Origin: Oceanospirillaceae bacterium
Lineage (GTDB): Bacteria > Pseudomonadota > Gammaproteobacteria > Pseudomonadales > Balneatricaceae
Length of the DNA stretch: 64,000 nucleotides
Reading direction: 5' to 3'
Assembly: GCA_002686055.1 (NCBI GenBank)
Contig: NYZU01000022.1
Coordinates: 19,793-83,792 of the forward strand
Position numbers and translations under genes: made by a program. The first letter of the stretch is position 1. Each line of letters starts with the position of its first letter. A model generated the notes under the pieces. It had not been told where the DNA came from, ran no database searches, and worked only from the letters and a program-made list of their open reading frames with translations. Below, piece by piece: positions 38,807-49,362 of this stretch.

Positions 38807-41728
38807 ATGGTCGTTCCCCAAGTACAAGTACCCGCTCTACTCAATACTGAGGAACAACAAATGTGGGCCCGTCTAACTGATGTTGTGGGGCAATCTGACC
38901 AGCAACACTGGCAAGCCTGTTTGCCTTCTACAGAAGCCATTAAAAAGGTCATGTTGGCGAGCCCTTGGTGTCTGCAAAACTGGTTAGTCGAACCACAACT
39001 GCTAAATCCACAATGGTTTGCGCAAGCATATGATAAAGCCGGTATGCATCAGGAGCTGGCAGAGGCTATGGCGGAGATTAACCATGAGGAGCAGTTGGCC
39101 AAGGCCTTAAGAGTATTTCGCCGCCGTCATCAACTGCGTTTGATATGGCGTAATACCTTGCGCTTATGTACTAGTGCTGAGTTGACTCAAGAAGTCAGCA
39201 ATATGGCGGATATCTGTATTGAGTTGGCTCTGCAATGGCTCTATGACCAAGCCGTAGCTAATTGGGGCCAACCTCAAGATGCACAGGGTAAGCCACAGCA
39301 TATGGTGGTGCTAGGGATGGGTAAGCAAGGTGGTAGAGAGCTTAATCTGTCTTCTGATATTGATTTGATATTTGCTTTTCCTCAGCCAGGCGAAACCCAC
39401 GGTGGTAAAAAAAGTTTGGCTAACCAACAATTTTTTATTCGCCTTGGCCAACGCTTAATTCAGGCCTTGGATCAAACCACCGTCGATGGTTTTGTGTTTC
39501 GAGTTGATATGCGTTTACGACCCTATGGCGAAAGTGGTGCTTTAGCGTTGCACTTTGCTGCAATGGAGCGCTATTACGAGGAGCAGGGGCGAGAGTGGGA
39601 GCGTTATGCCTTAATTAAGGCTCGAGTCGTTGCTGGTGATAAGCAGGCGGGAGCTGAACTACTGAAGACTTTGCGGCCCTTTGTTTACCGCCGCTATCTC
39701 GACTATAGCGCTATTGAGTCTTTACGCAGTTTAAAGCAAATGATTGCTGTGGAGGTGCGACGTCGTGGCTTGGATAACAATATTAAGTTAGGCAGTGGGG
39801 GTATCCGAGAAGTTGAATTTATTGCCCAGGCATTACAGTTAATTCGAGGCGGTCGCGATCAGCGCCTACAGACCCCAAGCTTAATGGCGGTTATCGACTT
39901 CTTACCAGAGCTGGCTGGCTGGCAAAATGACGAAGCGCAGACTTTACATGAGGCTTACTGGTTTTTGCGTGATGTTGAACATGCTCTGCAAGGGGTCCAT
40001 GATAAACAAACCCAAGAATTGCCGACTGATGATATTGGTCAAGCGCGGTTAGCTTATGCTATGGATTTTGCTGATTGGAACAGTTTAGAAGAACAAATCG
40101 AACAGCACCGTGACTTTATTCGTGAGCAATTTGCTTTGGTGGTTGCCACTCCCCATGAAGAATTGGTTGATGACAGTGAAGTATCTGCCATTCAAGTTTT
40201 ATGTGGTGAGCTAGAATTGATCGACAGTGCCTCTCATGATGCTGTGCCCAAGCAAGCATGGCAGCAACTATTATCCACATCTGGTTTTGGCGACTCAGGT
40301 ACGGCACTTCAGCATTTACTTGGTCTATATCAAAGTCATTCCGCTCGCAGTATGCAAACGGTAGGTAAGGAACGCTTAAGGCAAATATTGCCAAGCTTGT
40401 TATTCTTATGTAGCCAGCAAGCTGAGCCAGCGCAAACCTTGGCACGGGTGTTAATGTTGATTGAAGCCGTATTAAGGCGCTCAGTGTATTTGGTTTTGCT
40501 GCAAGAAAACCCTTCAACTTTACGTTTGGTGGTAGATTTATGTGCTGCTAGCCCTTGGTTTGCAGAATTCTTGGCTTATCAGCCATCGCTCTTAGATGAA
40601 TTATTGGATGCCAATACGTTATTTTCGGTGCCCAATCAGGCCCAGTTATCTGGTGAGCTACAGGAACGTTTATTACGCGTACCTGAAGATAATATTGAAC
40701 AAACCATGGAAGTCCTACGCCATTTTAAACAAGCTTGTTTATTACGTGTGGCGGCGCAAGAGGTGACGGGTAAACTACCTTTGATGCGTGTTAGTGACCA
40801 GTTAACCTTTACTGCTGAGGCAGTGTTGCAACATGTGTTGCGCTTGGCTTGGCGAGCCCTTGCACAGCGCCATGGCGAGCCTTGCGATGGGCTGGAGCCT
40901 TGTGCTGAATTTATTATTGTTGGTTATGGCAAGGTGGGTGGTTGGGAGCTCAGTTATGGGTCTGATTTGGATTTGGTGTTTATTTATGACGCGCCCTTTG
41001 ATGGTATGACCAATGGTGAAAAAAGCATTCCAAATAGTGTATTTTTTACTCGTTTAGGTCAGCGCATTATCAGTTACCTAAGCACCATTACTGCCGCAGG
41101 GCAGTTATATGAAGTCGATATGCGCCTGCGTCCTGATGGCGCCAAAGGTTTATTAGTAACCACCATATCAGCCTTCGAGAAATATCAGCAACAGCAAGCA
41201 TGGACATGGGAACACCAGGCCTTGGTACGGGCGCGGCCTATTGCTGGCAGTCAAACTTTGGCTGGCCGATTTAATCAAGTCCGACGCAAGATACTAGCGC
41301 AGCCACGAGATATGGCTACACTGCGTCAAGATGTCGTTACCATGCGGGAAAAGATGCGTGCTAGTTTGGCCACTAAACCGAGTCAACAGGCCCAGCAATC
41401 CTTCAATATTAAGCAGGATCAAGGTGGTCTAGTAGATATCGAGTTTATGGTGCAATTTGCCGTCTTGGCCTATGCCGCTCAAGCCCAATCCTTATTGACT
41501 TATACGGATAATGTGCGGATTTTGGATGCTCTGCGTGAGGCAGATTTAATGTCTGTAGAGGCGACAAATATATTAGCGGATTGTTATCGCCAGATGCGCT
41601 CAATGGAGCATCGTCAAGCCCTACAAAATCAAGCTGGCAAAGTAGTTACCCATAAACTGCAAGATGAGCGCCAACAGGTGCAGGCTATTTGGCAAACATT
41701 GATGCTGGACTCAGCAGCCCTGCCGTAA
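38807..41728 (+). CDS. glnE: Bifunctional glutamine synthetase adenylyltransferase/deadenylase
   Basis: Duplicated nucleotidyltransferase motifs GMGKQGGRELNLSSDIDLIF and GYGKVGGWELSYGSDLDLVF. Confidence 0.96.
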   Translation: MVVPQVQVPALLNTEEQQMWARLTDVVGQSDQQHWQACLPSTEAIKKVMLASPWCLQNWLVEPQLLNPQWFAQAYDKAGMHQELAEAMAEINHEEQLAKALRVFRRRHQLRLIWRNTLRLCTSAELTQEVSNMADICIELALQWLYDQAVANWGQPQDAQGKPQHMVVLGMGKQGGRELNLSSDIDLIFAFPQPGETHGGKKSLANQQFFIRLGQRLIQALDQTTVDGFVFRVDMRLRPYGESGALALHFAAMERYYEEQGREWERYALIKARVVAGDKQAGAELLKTLRPFVYRRYLDYSAIESLRSLKQMIAVEVRRRGLDNNIKLGSGGIREVEFIAQALQLIRGGRDQRLQTPSLMAVIDFLPELAGWQNDEAQTLHEAYWFLRDVEHALQGVHDKQTQELPTDDIGQARLAYAMDFADWNSLEEQIEQHRDFIREQFALVVATPHEELVDDSEVSAIQVLCGELELIDSASHDAVPKQAWQQLLSTSGFGDSGTALQHLLGLYQSHSARSMQTVGKERLRQILPSLLFLCSQQAEPAQTLARVLMLIEAVLRRSVYLVLLQENPSTLRLVVDLCAASPWFAEFLAYQPSLLDELLDANTLFSVPNQAQLSGELQERLLRVPEDNIEQTMEVLRHFKQACLLRVAAQEVTGKLPLMRVSDQLTFTAEAVLQHVLRLAWRALAQRHGEPCDGLEPCAEFIIVGYGKVGGWELSYGSDLDLVFIYDAPFDGMTNGEKSIPNSVFFTRLGQRIISYLSTITAAGQLYEVDMRLRPDGAKGLLVTTISAFEKYQQQQAWTWEHQALVRARPIAGSQTLAGRFNQVRRKILAQPRDMATLRQDVVTMREKMRASLATKPSQQAQQSFNIKQDQGGLVDIEFMVQFAVLAYAAQAQSLLTYTDNVRILDALREADLMSVEATNILADCYRQMRSMEHRQALQNQAGKVVTHKLQDERQQVQAIWQTLMLDSAALP

Positions 41729-41747
41729 GATATATTATTGGGAATAT

Positions 41748-42674
41748 TTAATATATCTCTGGCGCACCCTGAGGGCGGGTTTTAAAACGTCGATGCAGCC
41801 ATAGATATTGTGCAGGGTAGTGCTTTATGGCTGCCTCAACATGGTTGTTGATAATCCTAGCGTCTTGGGTATCGTCACCAGTGGGTAATTCATCAAGTTC
41901 TATTAGCTGAAGATGATAGCCTTGTTGTTGCTGTTGCTGGTGGGAAAAGAAGAATACTCGGCATTGGGTGCTCTTCGCCAGACGACTTGCAATAGCTGTG
42001 GTTGCTGTTGGGATACCAAAAAAAGGCGCAAATACAGACCGCTCTGGACCTAAATCCTGATCTGGCGCTAGCCATATCGTTTGGCCGTCTTTTAATGTTT
42101 TTACCACCTGACGAATTTGATCTCGTTCAATGGCACCATTTAAACAATGGCTGCGGCCGCGCAAAATAAGGGCATCCAATAACGGATTTTTATGCCGCTG
42201 ATAAGTGACGCTAAACGGTTGGTGCTGATTAAGTAGAGCACACCCAAGGTCAGGGCTAGTAAAATGAGCACCTAATAACAGTACACCTTGCTCAGAATCA
42301 CAGGCCTCTTGCAGGGCCTCTAAACCGTCAATTTGTATATGTTTATTAAACGGTTTTAGGGAACTCCACCAAGCATAGGCTGTCTCAATAACGCCTATAC
42401 CGTTAGCATAAAAAGTATCTAAGACTAGTTTATGTTGTTCCTGCTGATTGAGTTCGGGAAAGCAGGCGGCAATATTTTTTTCTGTAATGCCCCGACGACG
42501 CTTGGAGAGCTGGTACAATAGATAACCCAGAGCAGGGCCAAATTTTTTACCCACAGACCAAGGTAAAAAAGTAATTAGTCTAAGCAGCCCCATAGCTAAC
42601 CAAATAGGCCAATACTTTATGCCAGTAAAGGCTGAGAGAGAAGCATTTTGGGGTGAGAATTTGGCGCTAGACAC
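41748..42674 (-). CDS. lpxL: Lipid A biosynthesis acyltransferase (LpxL/HtrB family)
   Basis: LLLGAHFTSPDLGCAL, VTYQRHKNPLLDALI, WLAPDQDLGPERSVFAPFFGIPTAT. Confidence 0.85.
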   Translation of the reverse strand: MSSAKFSPQNASLSAFTGIKYWPIWLAMGLLRLITFLPWSVGKKFGPALGYLLYQLSKRRRGITEKNIAACFPELNQQEQHKLVLDTFYANGIGVIETAYAWWSSLKPFNKHIQIDGLEALQEACDSEQGVLLLGAHFTSPDLGCALLNQHQPFSVTYQRHKNPLLDALILRGRSHCLNGAIERDQIRQVVKTLKDGQTIWLAPDQDLGPERSVFAPFFGIPTATTAIASRLAKSTQCRVFFFSHQQQQQQGYHLQLIELDELPTGDDTQDARIINNHVEAAIKHYPAQYLWLHRRFKTRPQGAPEIY

Positions 42675-42777
42675 GAGATTATTATGAGCTCTGGCAAAGA
42701 TGGGATCAGTTTACACTGCCAGTGAATTGGCGGCAACGGGCGGTAATATTTGAAAAGGCCCAGTAACAGGAAACAAT

Positions 42778-44535
42778 ATGGATTTAGATGCAGAGGTAAC
42801 AGTTAAGCAATCGGCTTGGTCATCCTACAAGCGCTTGTTAAGCTATGTGGCCAGCTATTGGATGGTCTTTGTTGTGGCTATCCTTGGTTTTGCCCTGTTT
42901 GCTGCCTCGCAGGCTGCCTTTGTTGAACTCACTAAGCATATGGTTGAAAGTGTCGAGCAAAATAACCTTGATGCTCGGTATATTGTTCCAGTGCTAGTTA
43001 TTCTGATTTTTTTGGCTCGAGGGGTAGGTTTTTTTCTTGGTAACTACGGTATTGCCTATGTGGCTAGACACGTAGTCCATGATTTGCGGGTGGCTATATT
43101 TGATAAGCTACTGGTGTTGCCTGCTGCATACTATCATCGTCACGCTTCAGGCACCTTGTTGTCCAAATTAACCTTTAATGTGGAACAAATTACCGGTGCT
43201 GCCACGGATGCGTTAAAAATACTGGTGCGTGAAGGCCTGACAATTATTGGTTTATTCGCTTATCTACTCTATCTCAATTGGCAGTTAACCCTCGCCTTCT
43301 TGTTAGTTGGCCCTTTTATTGGCTTAGTGGTGAGCAAGGCCGCAAAACGCTTTCGTACGATTAGTGGTAATTTGCAAGATAGTATGGGCGATGTTACTGC
43401 TAGTGCTAGTGAAAACATCAAGGGCTATGATGTGGTGCGGATGTTTGGCGGCCAGACTAAAGAGCGCCAACGCTTTTTTAAGGCTAGCAATGGTAATCGC
43501 CAACAAGCTATGAAATTAGCTCTGGCTGAATCTATCTCTACTCCTGTGGTGCAGATGTTAGTAGCGGTAGCGATGGCATTGCTGATTTTTCTGGCCTTAC
43601 AGCCGGAGATTATTGCGGTTATGACGGCGGGTGAATTTATCGCCTTTATTATTGCAGCGGGTATGCTGACTAAACCCTTACGCAGCTTAACGGAAGTGAA
43701 CTCTATTTTGCAGCAAGGCATCGCTGCTGCGCAGAGTATCTTTTCCTTACTTGATGAAACTCCCGAACCAGATGATTCGCAACAACAACTGGTACAACCT
43801 AAGGGCGATATAACTTTCCAACAACTTGGTTTTGCCTATCAGGATAAGCCCATACTGGAAGATATTGAATTAACCCTACCAGCTGGCAAAGTGGTTGCCT
43901 TGGTTGGTCGCTCAGGTAGTGGTAAATCGACATTGGTCAATTTACTGTTACGTTTTTATGACCCTCAAAGCGGCCAAATTTGTATTGGCGGGCAGGATAT
44001 TAGTCAAGTCAAGCGGGCTGATTTGCGCGCCCAAATTGCCTTGGTAAATCAGCAGGTGACCCTGTTTAATGGCACTATTGCTGAAAATATAGCTTACGGC
44101 GCTATGGCTGATGCACCTCTAGAAGCTATTGAGGCAGCAGCAAAAGCGGCGCGGGTGGATGAATTTACTGATCAAATGCCTGCCGGCTTGCAGACGCAAA
44201 TTGGCGAGTCGGGTGTGCTGTTGTCGGGTGGCCAGAGACAACGTATTGCCCTAGCTAGAGCGCTATTAAAAGATGCACCCATACTGGTATTGGACGAAGC
44301 CACTTCTGCCTTAGATACAGAATCAGAACGCCATATACAGGGAGCTGTAAATGCTGTTATGGCCGGTCGAACAACTTTAGTAATTGCTCATCGCTTATCA
44401 ACTATTGAGCAAGCGGATTTAATTGTGGTGATGGATAAAGGCCAAATTGTAGAGCAAGGTTCTCATCAGTCTTTACTAAATCAAAAAGGTGTTTATTCCC
44501 ATTTACATGATTTACAGTTTGCCGAAGCCGATTAA
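42778..44535 (+). CDS. msbA: Lipid A ABC exporter MsbA
   Basis: ABC TM plus NBD (Walker A GRSGSGKST, signature LLSGGQRQR); adjacent to lpxL and waaA. Confidence 0.93.
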   Translation: MDLDAEVTVKQSAWSSYKRLLSYVASYWMVFVVAILGFALFAASQAAFVELTKHMVESVEQNNLDARYIVPVLVILIFLARGVGFFLGNYGIAYVARHVVHDLRVAIFDKLLVLPAAYYHRHASGTLLSKLTFNVEQITGAATDALKILVREGLTIIGLFAYLLYLNWQLTLAFLLVGPFIGLVVSKAAKRFRTISGNLQDSMGDVTASASENIKGYDVVRMFGGQTKERQRFFKASNGNRQQAMKLALAESISTPVVQMLVAVAMALLIFLALQPEIIAVMTAGEFIAFIIAAGMLTKPLRSLTEVNSILQQGIAAAQSIFSLLDETPEPDDSQQQLVQPKGDITFQQLGFAYQDKPILEDIELTLPAGKVVALVGRSGSGKSTLVNLLLRFYDPQSGQICIGGQDISQVKRADLRAQIALVNQQVTLFNGTIAENIAYGAMADAPLEAIEAAAKAARVDEFTDQMPAGLQTQIGESGVLLSGGQRQRIALARALLKDAPILVLDEATSALDTESERHIQGAVNAVMAGRTTLVIAHRLSTIEQADLIVVMDKGQIVEQGSHQSLLNQKGVYSHLHDLQFAEAD

Positions 44536-44537
44536 AG

Positions 44538-45584
44538 TTAATCTTCAGCTAGAGTCTGTAGCATCAATTGCAAACGTTGTCGAAATGGTTTGCTACTATA
44601 ATTTTGTAGCACATGTTGATAGGCCCGCTCACAAATTTCTAGATGCTCAGTTTCACTAAGTTGCATAATATGATCAAGTTTGGTTGCCATTGATGCAGCA
44701 TCAATGTCCGTAAGAAATCCCGTTTCGCCATCTTGGATAATGCCTTCGGGGCCACCACAGCGGGTTGCCAAAACCAGTTTTTTTCTCGCCATGGCTTCAA
44801 TAATGACCATGCCAAAGGTTTCACTGCGGGAGGGAATACAAATGATATCAGCAGCATCAAAAAAAGCGTCTCTTTGCTGATTGTCCACCCAGCCCATCAA
44901 GTTAACCTGATTCTGGAGTTGATATTGGCTAACCAACTTACTGATTTTATTATACCAGCGGCCTTTACCTGCCAAGGTGGCACGAAAATGTGGCTGCAAA
45001 GCCTTTAATAACTGCAAAGCCTCAATAAGTAGATCCTGACCTTTAGTGCGACGCATTACGCCCATATGTGCAATATGAAAGGGTGTTTGTTGGGCTCGCG
45101 CAATGGGTTCCTGAGAATTAAGTTCCACTAAATTAGGCATCACCAGCACTGGCCCTTGAAAGCCATTATTAATGACAAAATCTCTCACTGGCTCGGATAC
45201 GGCTAATATCATATCAGCTGCATTTATGCCGCGAGCTGTGTAGCTATGCAGCACCAAAACCAACTGACATTGGCTAGGTAGAACAGGTTTTATTAACGCT
45301 GCATCAATCGGTTTATGAACTAGCACCAGATCAGCAGGGGTTTGCTTAACTAATGCTTGAAGACGTCGTTGAGCTAGATGTCGGAAACCAGGCAAACGAC
45401 TCCGTGGGTAGTCTAGAAATTGGTAATCGAGTTGGCGTTGGTCAAGCAATGCTTGCATTTGAGCCCCAGACCGAATAATGGAGGTGACTTGGTGGCCTAA
45501 GTAGCGTAAATTATCGCTGTAATGTACAAACGCTTGTTTGGGGCCGCCAAGATCTTTTCCGGAGATTAAATTTACAATACGCAT
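44538..45584 (-). CDS. Glycosyltransferase family 4-like protein
   Basis: GT-B fold sequence; IICIPSRSETFGMVIIEAMARKKLVLATRCGGPEGII. Confidence 0.85.
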   Translation of the reverse strand: MRIVNLISGKDLGGPKQAFVHYSDNLRYLGHQVTSIIRSGAQMQALLDQRQLDYQFLDYPRSRLPGFRHLAQRRLQALVKQTPADLVLVHKPIDAALIKPVLPSQCQLVLVLHSYTARGINAADMILAVSEPVRDFVINNGFQGPVLVMPNLVELNSQEPIARAQQTPFHIAHMGVMRRTKGQDLLIEALQLLKALQPHFRATLAGKGRWYNKISKLVSQYQLQNQVNLMGWVDNQQRDAFFDAADIICIPSRSETFGMVIIEAMARKKLVLATRCGGPEGIIQDGETGFLTDIDAASMATKLDHIMQLSETEHLEICERAYQHVLQNYSSKPFRQRLQLMLQTLAED

Positions 45585-45688
45585 GGTAAATGGCAGCCAA
45601 TTAAGTAACTAACAAAAGTTTTGTTGGTTGGCATTCTATCAAGCTAAATGCTTGTACAAAACCCATCTAGTCGAAAGGAAGAGAAAAT

Positions 45689-46951
45689 TTGTCACTCATC
45701 TATAGCATACTTTGGTATCTGTTGTTACCTATTGGGGTTATAACACACCTGATTTTTATCTGGCGGCGACCTGAGTTTAGATCAGATTTTTGGCAGCGTT
45801 ATGGTTGGGTGCCAACCATGGATCAGCAGCCTTTAGTTGTGCATGCCGCTTCGGTGGGTGAGATCAATGCTGTTGCTGACATGTTATCTCAGCTTGCTAA
45901 AGCGTCCACTATGCCTATTTTAGTTACCACGACAACGGCGACTGGACGTGACCGCTGTATAAAATTATTCGCTGACTATCCAACTATTATGCATGCTTAT
46001 ATGCCCTTTGATATGGGTGTAGCCCAAAGGCTATTTTTACACAGAGTAAAGCCGCGGGGTCTATTGCTAGTGGAAACTGAATTATGGCCTAATATGCTCC
46101 GCTTATGGCAAGCAAGGGGGCTCTCCTTATGGCTTATTAATGGCCGTTTATCAAATCGTTCAGCTCGTGGCTATAGTCGTCTACGAAGCCTTAGTAAGAC
46201 TATGCTGGCTAATTTACAGCGAGTGCTGGTGCAAGATAAGGCTAGTGCCCGACGTTTCACTTGGCTTGGCGCTGAAGCTGCCAAAGTACAGATTATGGGT
46301 AGTGTAAAGTTTGATATTGCTTTACCTGAGACAAAAATATCATTAAATACCAGCCCGTGGTTACTCGCAGATGATACCTGTTGGGTATGCGGAAGTACGA
46401 GGGAAGGCGAAGAGAGTATTTTATTGCAAGCTTGGGCGAAAATGGATGCCATAAATAATGGCTTACTTATTTTAGTGCCAAGGCATCCACAACGCTTTGC
46501 CGAAGTGGCGGATCTATGTGAATCTAGTGGCTTGCCATGGCAACGCTACAGTGACACCAAGGCTGACAATATAAACCAAACTGGGCGTCGAGTGTTATTG
46601 GTTGATGCGATGGGTTTGCTAATTGATTTTTATGATCTGGCCGATGTGGTGTTTGTAGGTGGCAGTTTGGCGGCAAAAGGTGGGCATAATCCTCTGGAAG
46701 CGGCGGCTTTGGGCAAGCCAATATTAATGGGTCCTCATACGTTTAATTTTGCCGAGGTTTGTGAACTTTTGCAGCAAGCAGGTAATTTGCAATTTACTTC
46801 TGCTGGGCAGCTAACGGAGCAAATTCCTGCACTAATGGCCGATGCTGAGAAAAGACACTTAATGGGGCAAGCTGGGCAGCAATTGCTAGCCGAGAAAAGA
46901 GGGGCTACAGCAGCCTATGTGCAAATGATTAGCCAACAGTTTGGTGCTTAG
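45689..46951 (+). CDS. waaA: 3-deoxy-D-manno-octulosonic acid transferase
   Basis: VHAASVGEINA, TTTTATGRDRC, FVGGSLAAKGGHNPLEAAALGKPILMGPHTFNF. Confidence 0.95.
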   Translation: MSLIYSILWYLLLPIGVITHLIFIWRRPEFRSDFWQRYGWVPTMDQQPLVVHAASVGEINAVADMLSQLAKASTMPILVTTTTATGRDRCIKLFADYPTIMHAYMPFDMGVAQRLFLHRVKPRGLLLVETELWPNMLRLWQARGLSLWLINGRLSNRSARGYSRLRSLSKTMLANLQRVLVQDKASARRFTWLGAEAAKVQIMGSVKFDIALPETKISLNTSPWLLADDTCWVCGSTREGEESILLQAWAKMDAINNGLLILVPRHPQRFAEVADLCESSGLPWQRYSDTKADNINQTGRRVLLVDAMGLLIDFYDLADVVFVGGSLAAKGGHNPLEAAALGKPILMGPHTFNFAEVCELLQQAGNLQFTSAGQLTEQIPALMADAEKRHLMGQAGQQLLAEKRGATAAYVQMISQQFGA

Positions 46952-46957
46952 ACGACG

Positions 46958-48556
46958 ATGAATTTAGCTGTTAAGCATTATCATTGGTTTTGGCTTTCTG
47001 GCTTGGCTTTACTGCTGGTGTTATTGCCATTCTTAACGGCATTAGGTGCCCTTGGAAGTTATATGGGCGCTATTGATTGGCAATTGTTGCGCACCGACCC
47101 TTATCTACGCGGGGTTATCTGGTTTTCACTATGGCAGGCACTATTGTCTACCTTGATCAGTGTTGGCTTGGCTGTTCCCCTTGCTAGAGCCTTAGCAAGG
47201 CGCCATTTTCCTGGGCGTGATTTACTATTACAAATATTTAGTGTGGCTTTAGTTGTGCCAGCCATTGTCGCTGTGTTTGGCTTGGTTGTGGTGCATGGCC
47301 GACAGGGTTGGGTCAATGGTCTTTTAACTAGTCTTGATTGGTCATCTGGTTCCTATCTTTATGGGCTAACGGGTATTTTATTGGCCCATGTATTTTTTAA
47401 TTTACCTTTAGCCACCCGCATAATCTTGCAACGCATGCAGTCTGTGCCCCCTGAATCATGGCGCTTGGCTCAGCAATTGGGAATGTCTTCATGGCAGCAT
47501 TGGCGCCTATTGGAGTGGCCCCATGTGCGCATGGTGTTGGCTCCAGTAGCGGCCTTGGTATTTGCTTTATGCTTTACTAGTTTTGCTGTGGTAATGAGTT
47601 TGGGTGGTGGGCCTAAAGCGACTACCTTAGAGGTTGCTATTTATCAGGCTGTGCGCTTAGATTTTGACTTACCTTTGGCGACCCAATTAAGTTTAGTGCA
47701 GCTATTATTGTGTGGTCTGATATTGTGGTTAGGTATTCGCTTAGGGCGACCAACGGTGATTAATCCAAGTTTAGGTCTTAAGGTAACACGTCCAGATACT
47801 GATCACTGGCTTGGCAAAGTGATTGACAGTGTTTTCTTACTAGTTGGTTTGCTATTAGTTGTATTGCCTCTAACAGGTGTGATTTTAGCTGGCTTTAATG
47901 ATCATTGGTGGCAAGTATTAGCAGACCAACAGTTATGGTTAGCGGCGTGGAATAGCCTTTGGGTTGCCTTGAGTGCGGCCCTTCTTTGCTTGTTTATGGC
48001 TTGGGGTTTATTGTTGATGCGACGCCATACTCAGCAGCGTTGGCCGTGGATGGCTACGTTAATAGAGTCATTGGGTATGGTGACATTGGTGGTTCCGGCA
48101 TTGGTATTGGGCACCGGTTTGTTTTTGGCTCTGCGCCATTGGGTGGATGTGTTTGCCATAAACCTTTATCTTGTCATGCTCATTAATAGTGTTTTGGGTT
48201 TACCCTTTATGTTACGAGTGCTAACTGAACCTTATATGCAATTGGCACAACAGCATGATCGTTTGTGTATGAGTTTAAATATGCAAGGCTGGCAACGTTG
48301 GCGCTGGCTGGAATGGCCGGTGTTACGCCCAGCTATGGGCTTGGGTTTAGCCATTGTGGCGGCGTTCTCAGTAGGTGATCTTGGGGTGGTGGCGTTATTC
48401 GGTACGCCAGATGTAAAAACCTTACCACTACTTATGTACCAGCGCTTGGGTAGCTATCAAGCAGCGGCGGCAGCGGTGACCGCTTTGGTATTATTAACAC
48501 TGTGTTTAATGGTATTTGTGGGTTTGGAAAAAGGTGTCGGGAGGCGTCGTGCTTGA
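46958..48556 (+). CDS. thiP: Thiamine/TPP ABC transporter permease ThiP-like
   Basis: Fused two-part BPD permease with two EAA-like loops; overlaps thiQ. Confidence 0.8.
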   Translation: MNLAVKHYHWFWLSGLALLLVLLPFLTALGALGSYMGAIDWQLLRTDPYLRGVIWFSLWQALLSTLISVGLAVPLARALARRHFPGRDLLLQIFSVALVVPAIVAVFGLVVVHGRQGWVNGLLTSLDWSSGSYLYGLTGILLAHVFFNLPLATRIILQRMQSVPPESWRLAQQLGMSSWQHWRLLEWPHVRMVLAPVAALVFALCFTSFAVVMSLGGGPKATTLEVAIYQAVRLDFDLPLATQLSLVQLLLCGLILWLGIRLGRPTVINPSLGLKVTRPDTDHWLGKVIDSVFLLVGLLLVVLPLTGVILAGFNDHWWQVLADQQLWLAAWNSLWVALSAALLCLFMAWGLLLMRRHTQQRWPWMATLIESLGMVTLVVPALVLGTGLFLALRHWVDVFAINLYLVMLINSVLGLPFMLRVLTEPYMQLAQQHDRLCMSLNMQGWQRWRWLEWPVLRPAMGLGLAIVAAFSVGDLGVVALFGTPDVKTLPLLMYQRLGSYQAAAAAVTALVLLTLCLMVFVGLEKGVGRRRA

Positions 48557-49256
48557 GTTACAGCAATTGCATGTTTGTCAGGGGCAAAATAATTTTTGTT
48601 TTGATGCCATATTGCCCACAGAAAAGTGTACAGCTCTGGTGGGTGCCAGTGGCGCAGGCAAAACAACACTATTAAATACGTTAGCCGGTTTTGTTACGCC
48701 AACCAGTGGGAAACTGCTATGGCAAGGGCAGGATCTAGTGTCACAATTGCCAGCCCAAAGGCCGTTTACTAGCTTGTTTCAGGAACACAATTTATTTGCT
48801 CATTTAGATCTATTTACCAATGTTGGCTTGGGTATTGATCCTGGGTTACGCTTGACAGAGAATCAGCGGCAAGCCGTGGAGGAAGCTCTGATGCAAGTCG
48901 GTTTGGCTGGCATGGGCAAACGTTTGCCAGGCAGTCTATCTGGGGGTCAGCGGCAGCGCGGGGCTTTAGCAAGGGCCTTAGTGCGGCGGCAACCATGGTT
49001 ATTGTTGGATGAACCATTTAGTGCTTTGGATCCCGGTCTGCGTAGGGAAATGATCGACTTGGTTGCCGATCTACAAGAACGCAATAAGCTGAGTTTGGTG
49101 TTGGTTTCTCATGATCCTGAAGAGGCCTTGCAGTTAGCATCAGAGGTTATATTTATCGCTGAGGGTGGCGTATACTGGCAGGGTCAAGGGCGTGATTTCT
49201 TACAACAACAAAGTGAGCCAATTGCACGCTACCTAGGTCATATGGCTAGTCTATAA
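48549..49256 (+). CDS. thiQ: Thiamine ABC transporter ATP-binding protein ThiQ-like
   Basis: GTG start at 48549; GASGAGKTTLLNTLAGF, LFQEHNLFAHL, LSGGQRQRGALARALVRRQPWLLLDEPFSALDP. Confidence 0.82.
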   Translation: MLELQQLHVCQGQNNFCFDAILPTEKCTALVGASGAGKTTLLNTLAGFVTPTSGKLLWQGQDLVSQLPAQRPFTSLFQEHNLFAHLDLFTNVGLGIDPGLRLTENQRQAVEEALMQVGLAGMGKRLPGSLSGGQRQRGALARALVRRQPWLLLDEPFSALDPGLRREMIDLVADLQERNKLSLVLVSHDPEEALQLASEVIFIAEGGVYWQGQGRDFLQQQSEPIARYLGHMASL

Positions 49257-49290
49257 GCCTGTTTAATTTGCGTTAACAGTGATAGCAAGT

Positions 49291-49310
49291 GCCAGAGTTA
49301 GCTGGCTTTT
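49291..49310 (+). terminator. Candidate terminator after thiQ
   Basis: GCCAG-agttag-CTGGC-TTTT. Confidence 0.5.
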
Positions 49311-49362
49311 GCCAGTAAAAATGAGCCTTTTTTAGGGTTAAGATTTAGTTTCTGAGACAATC

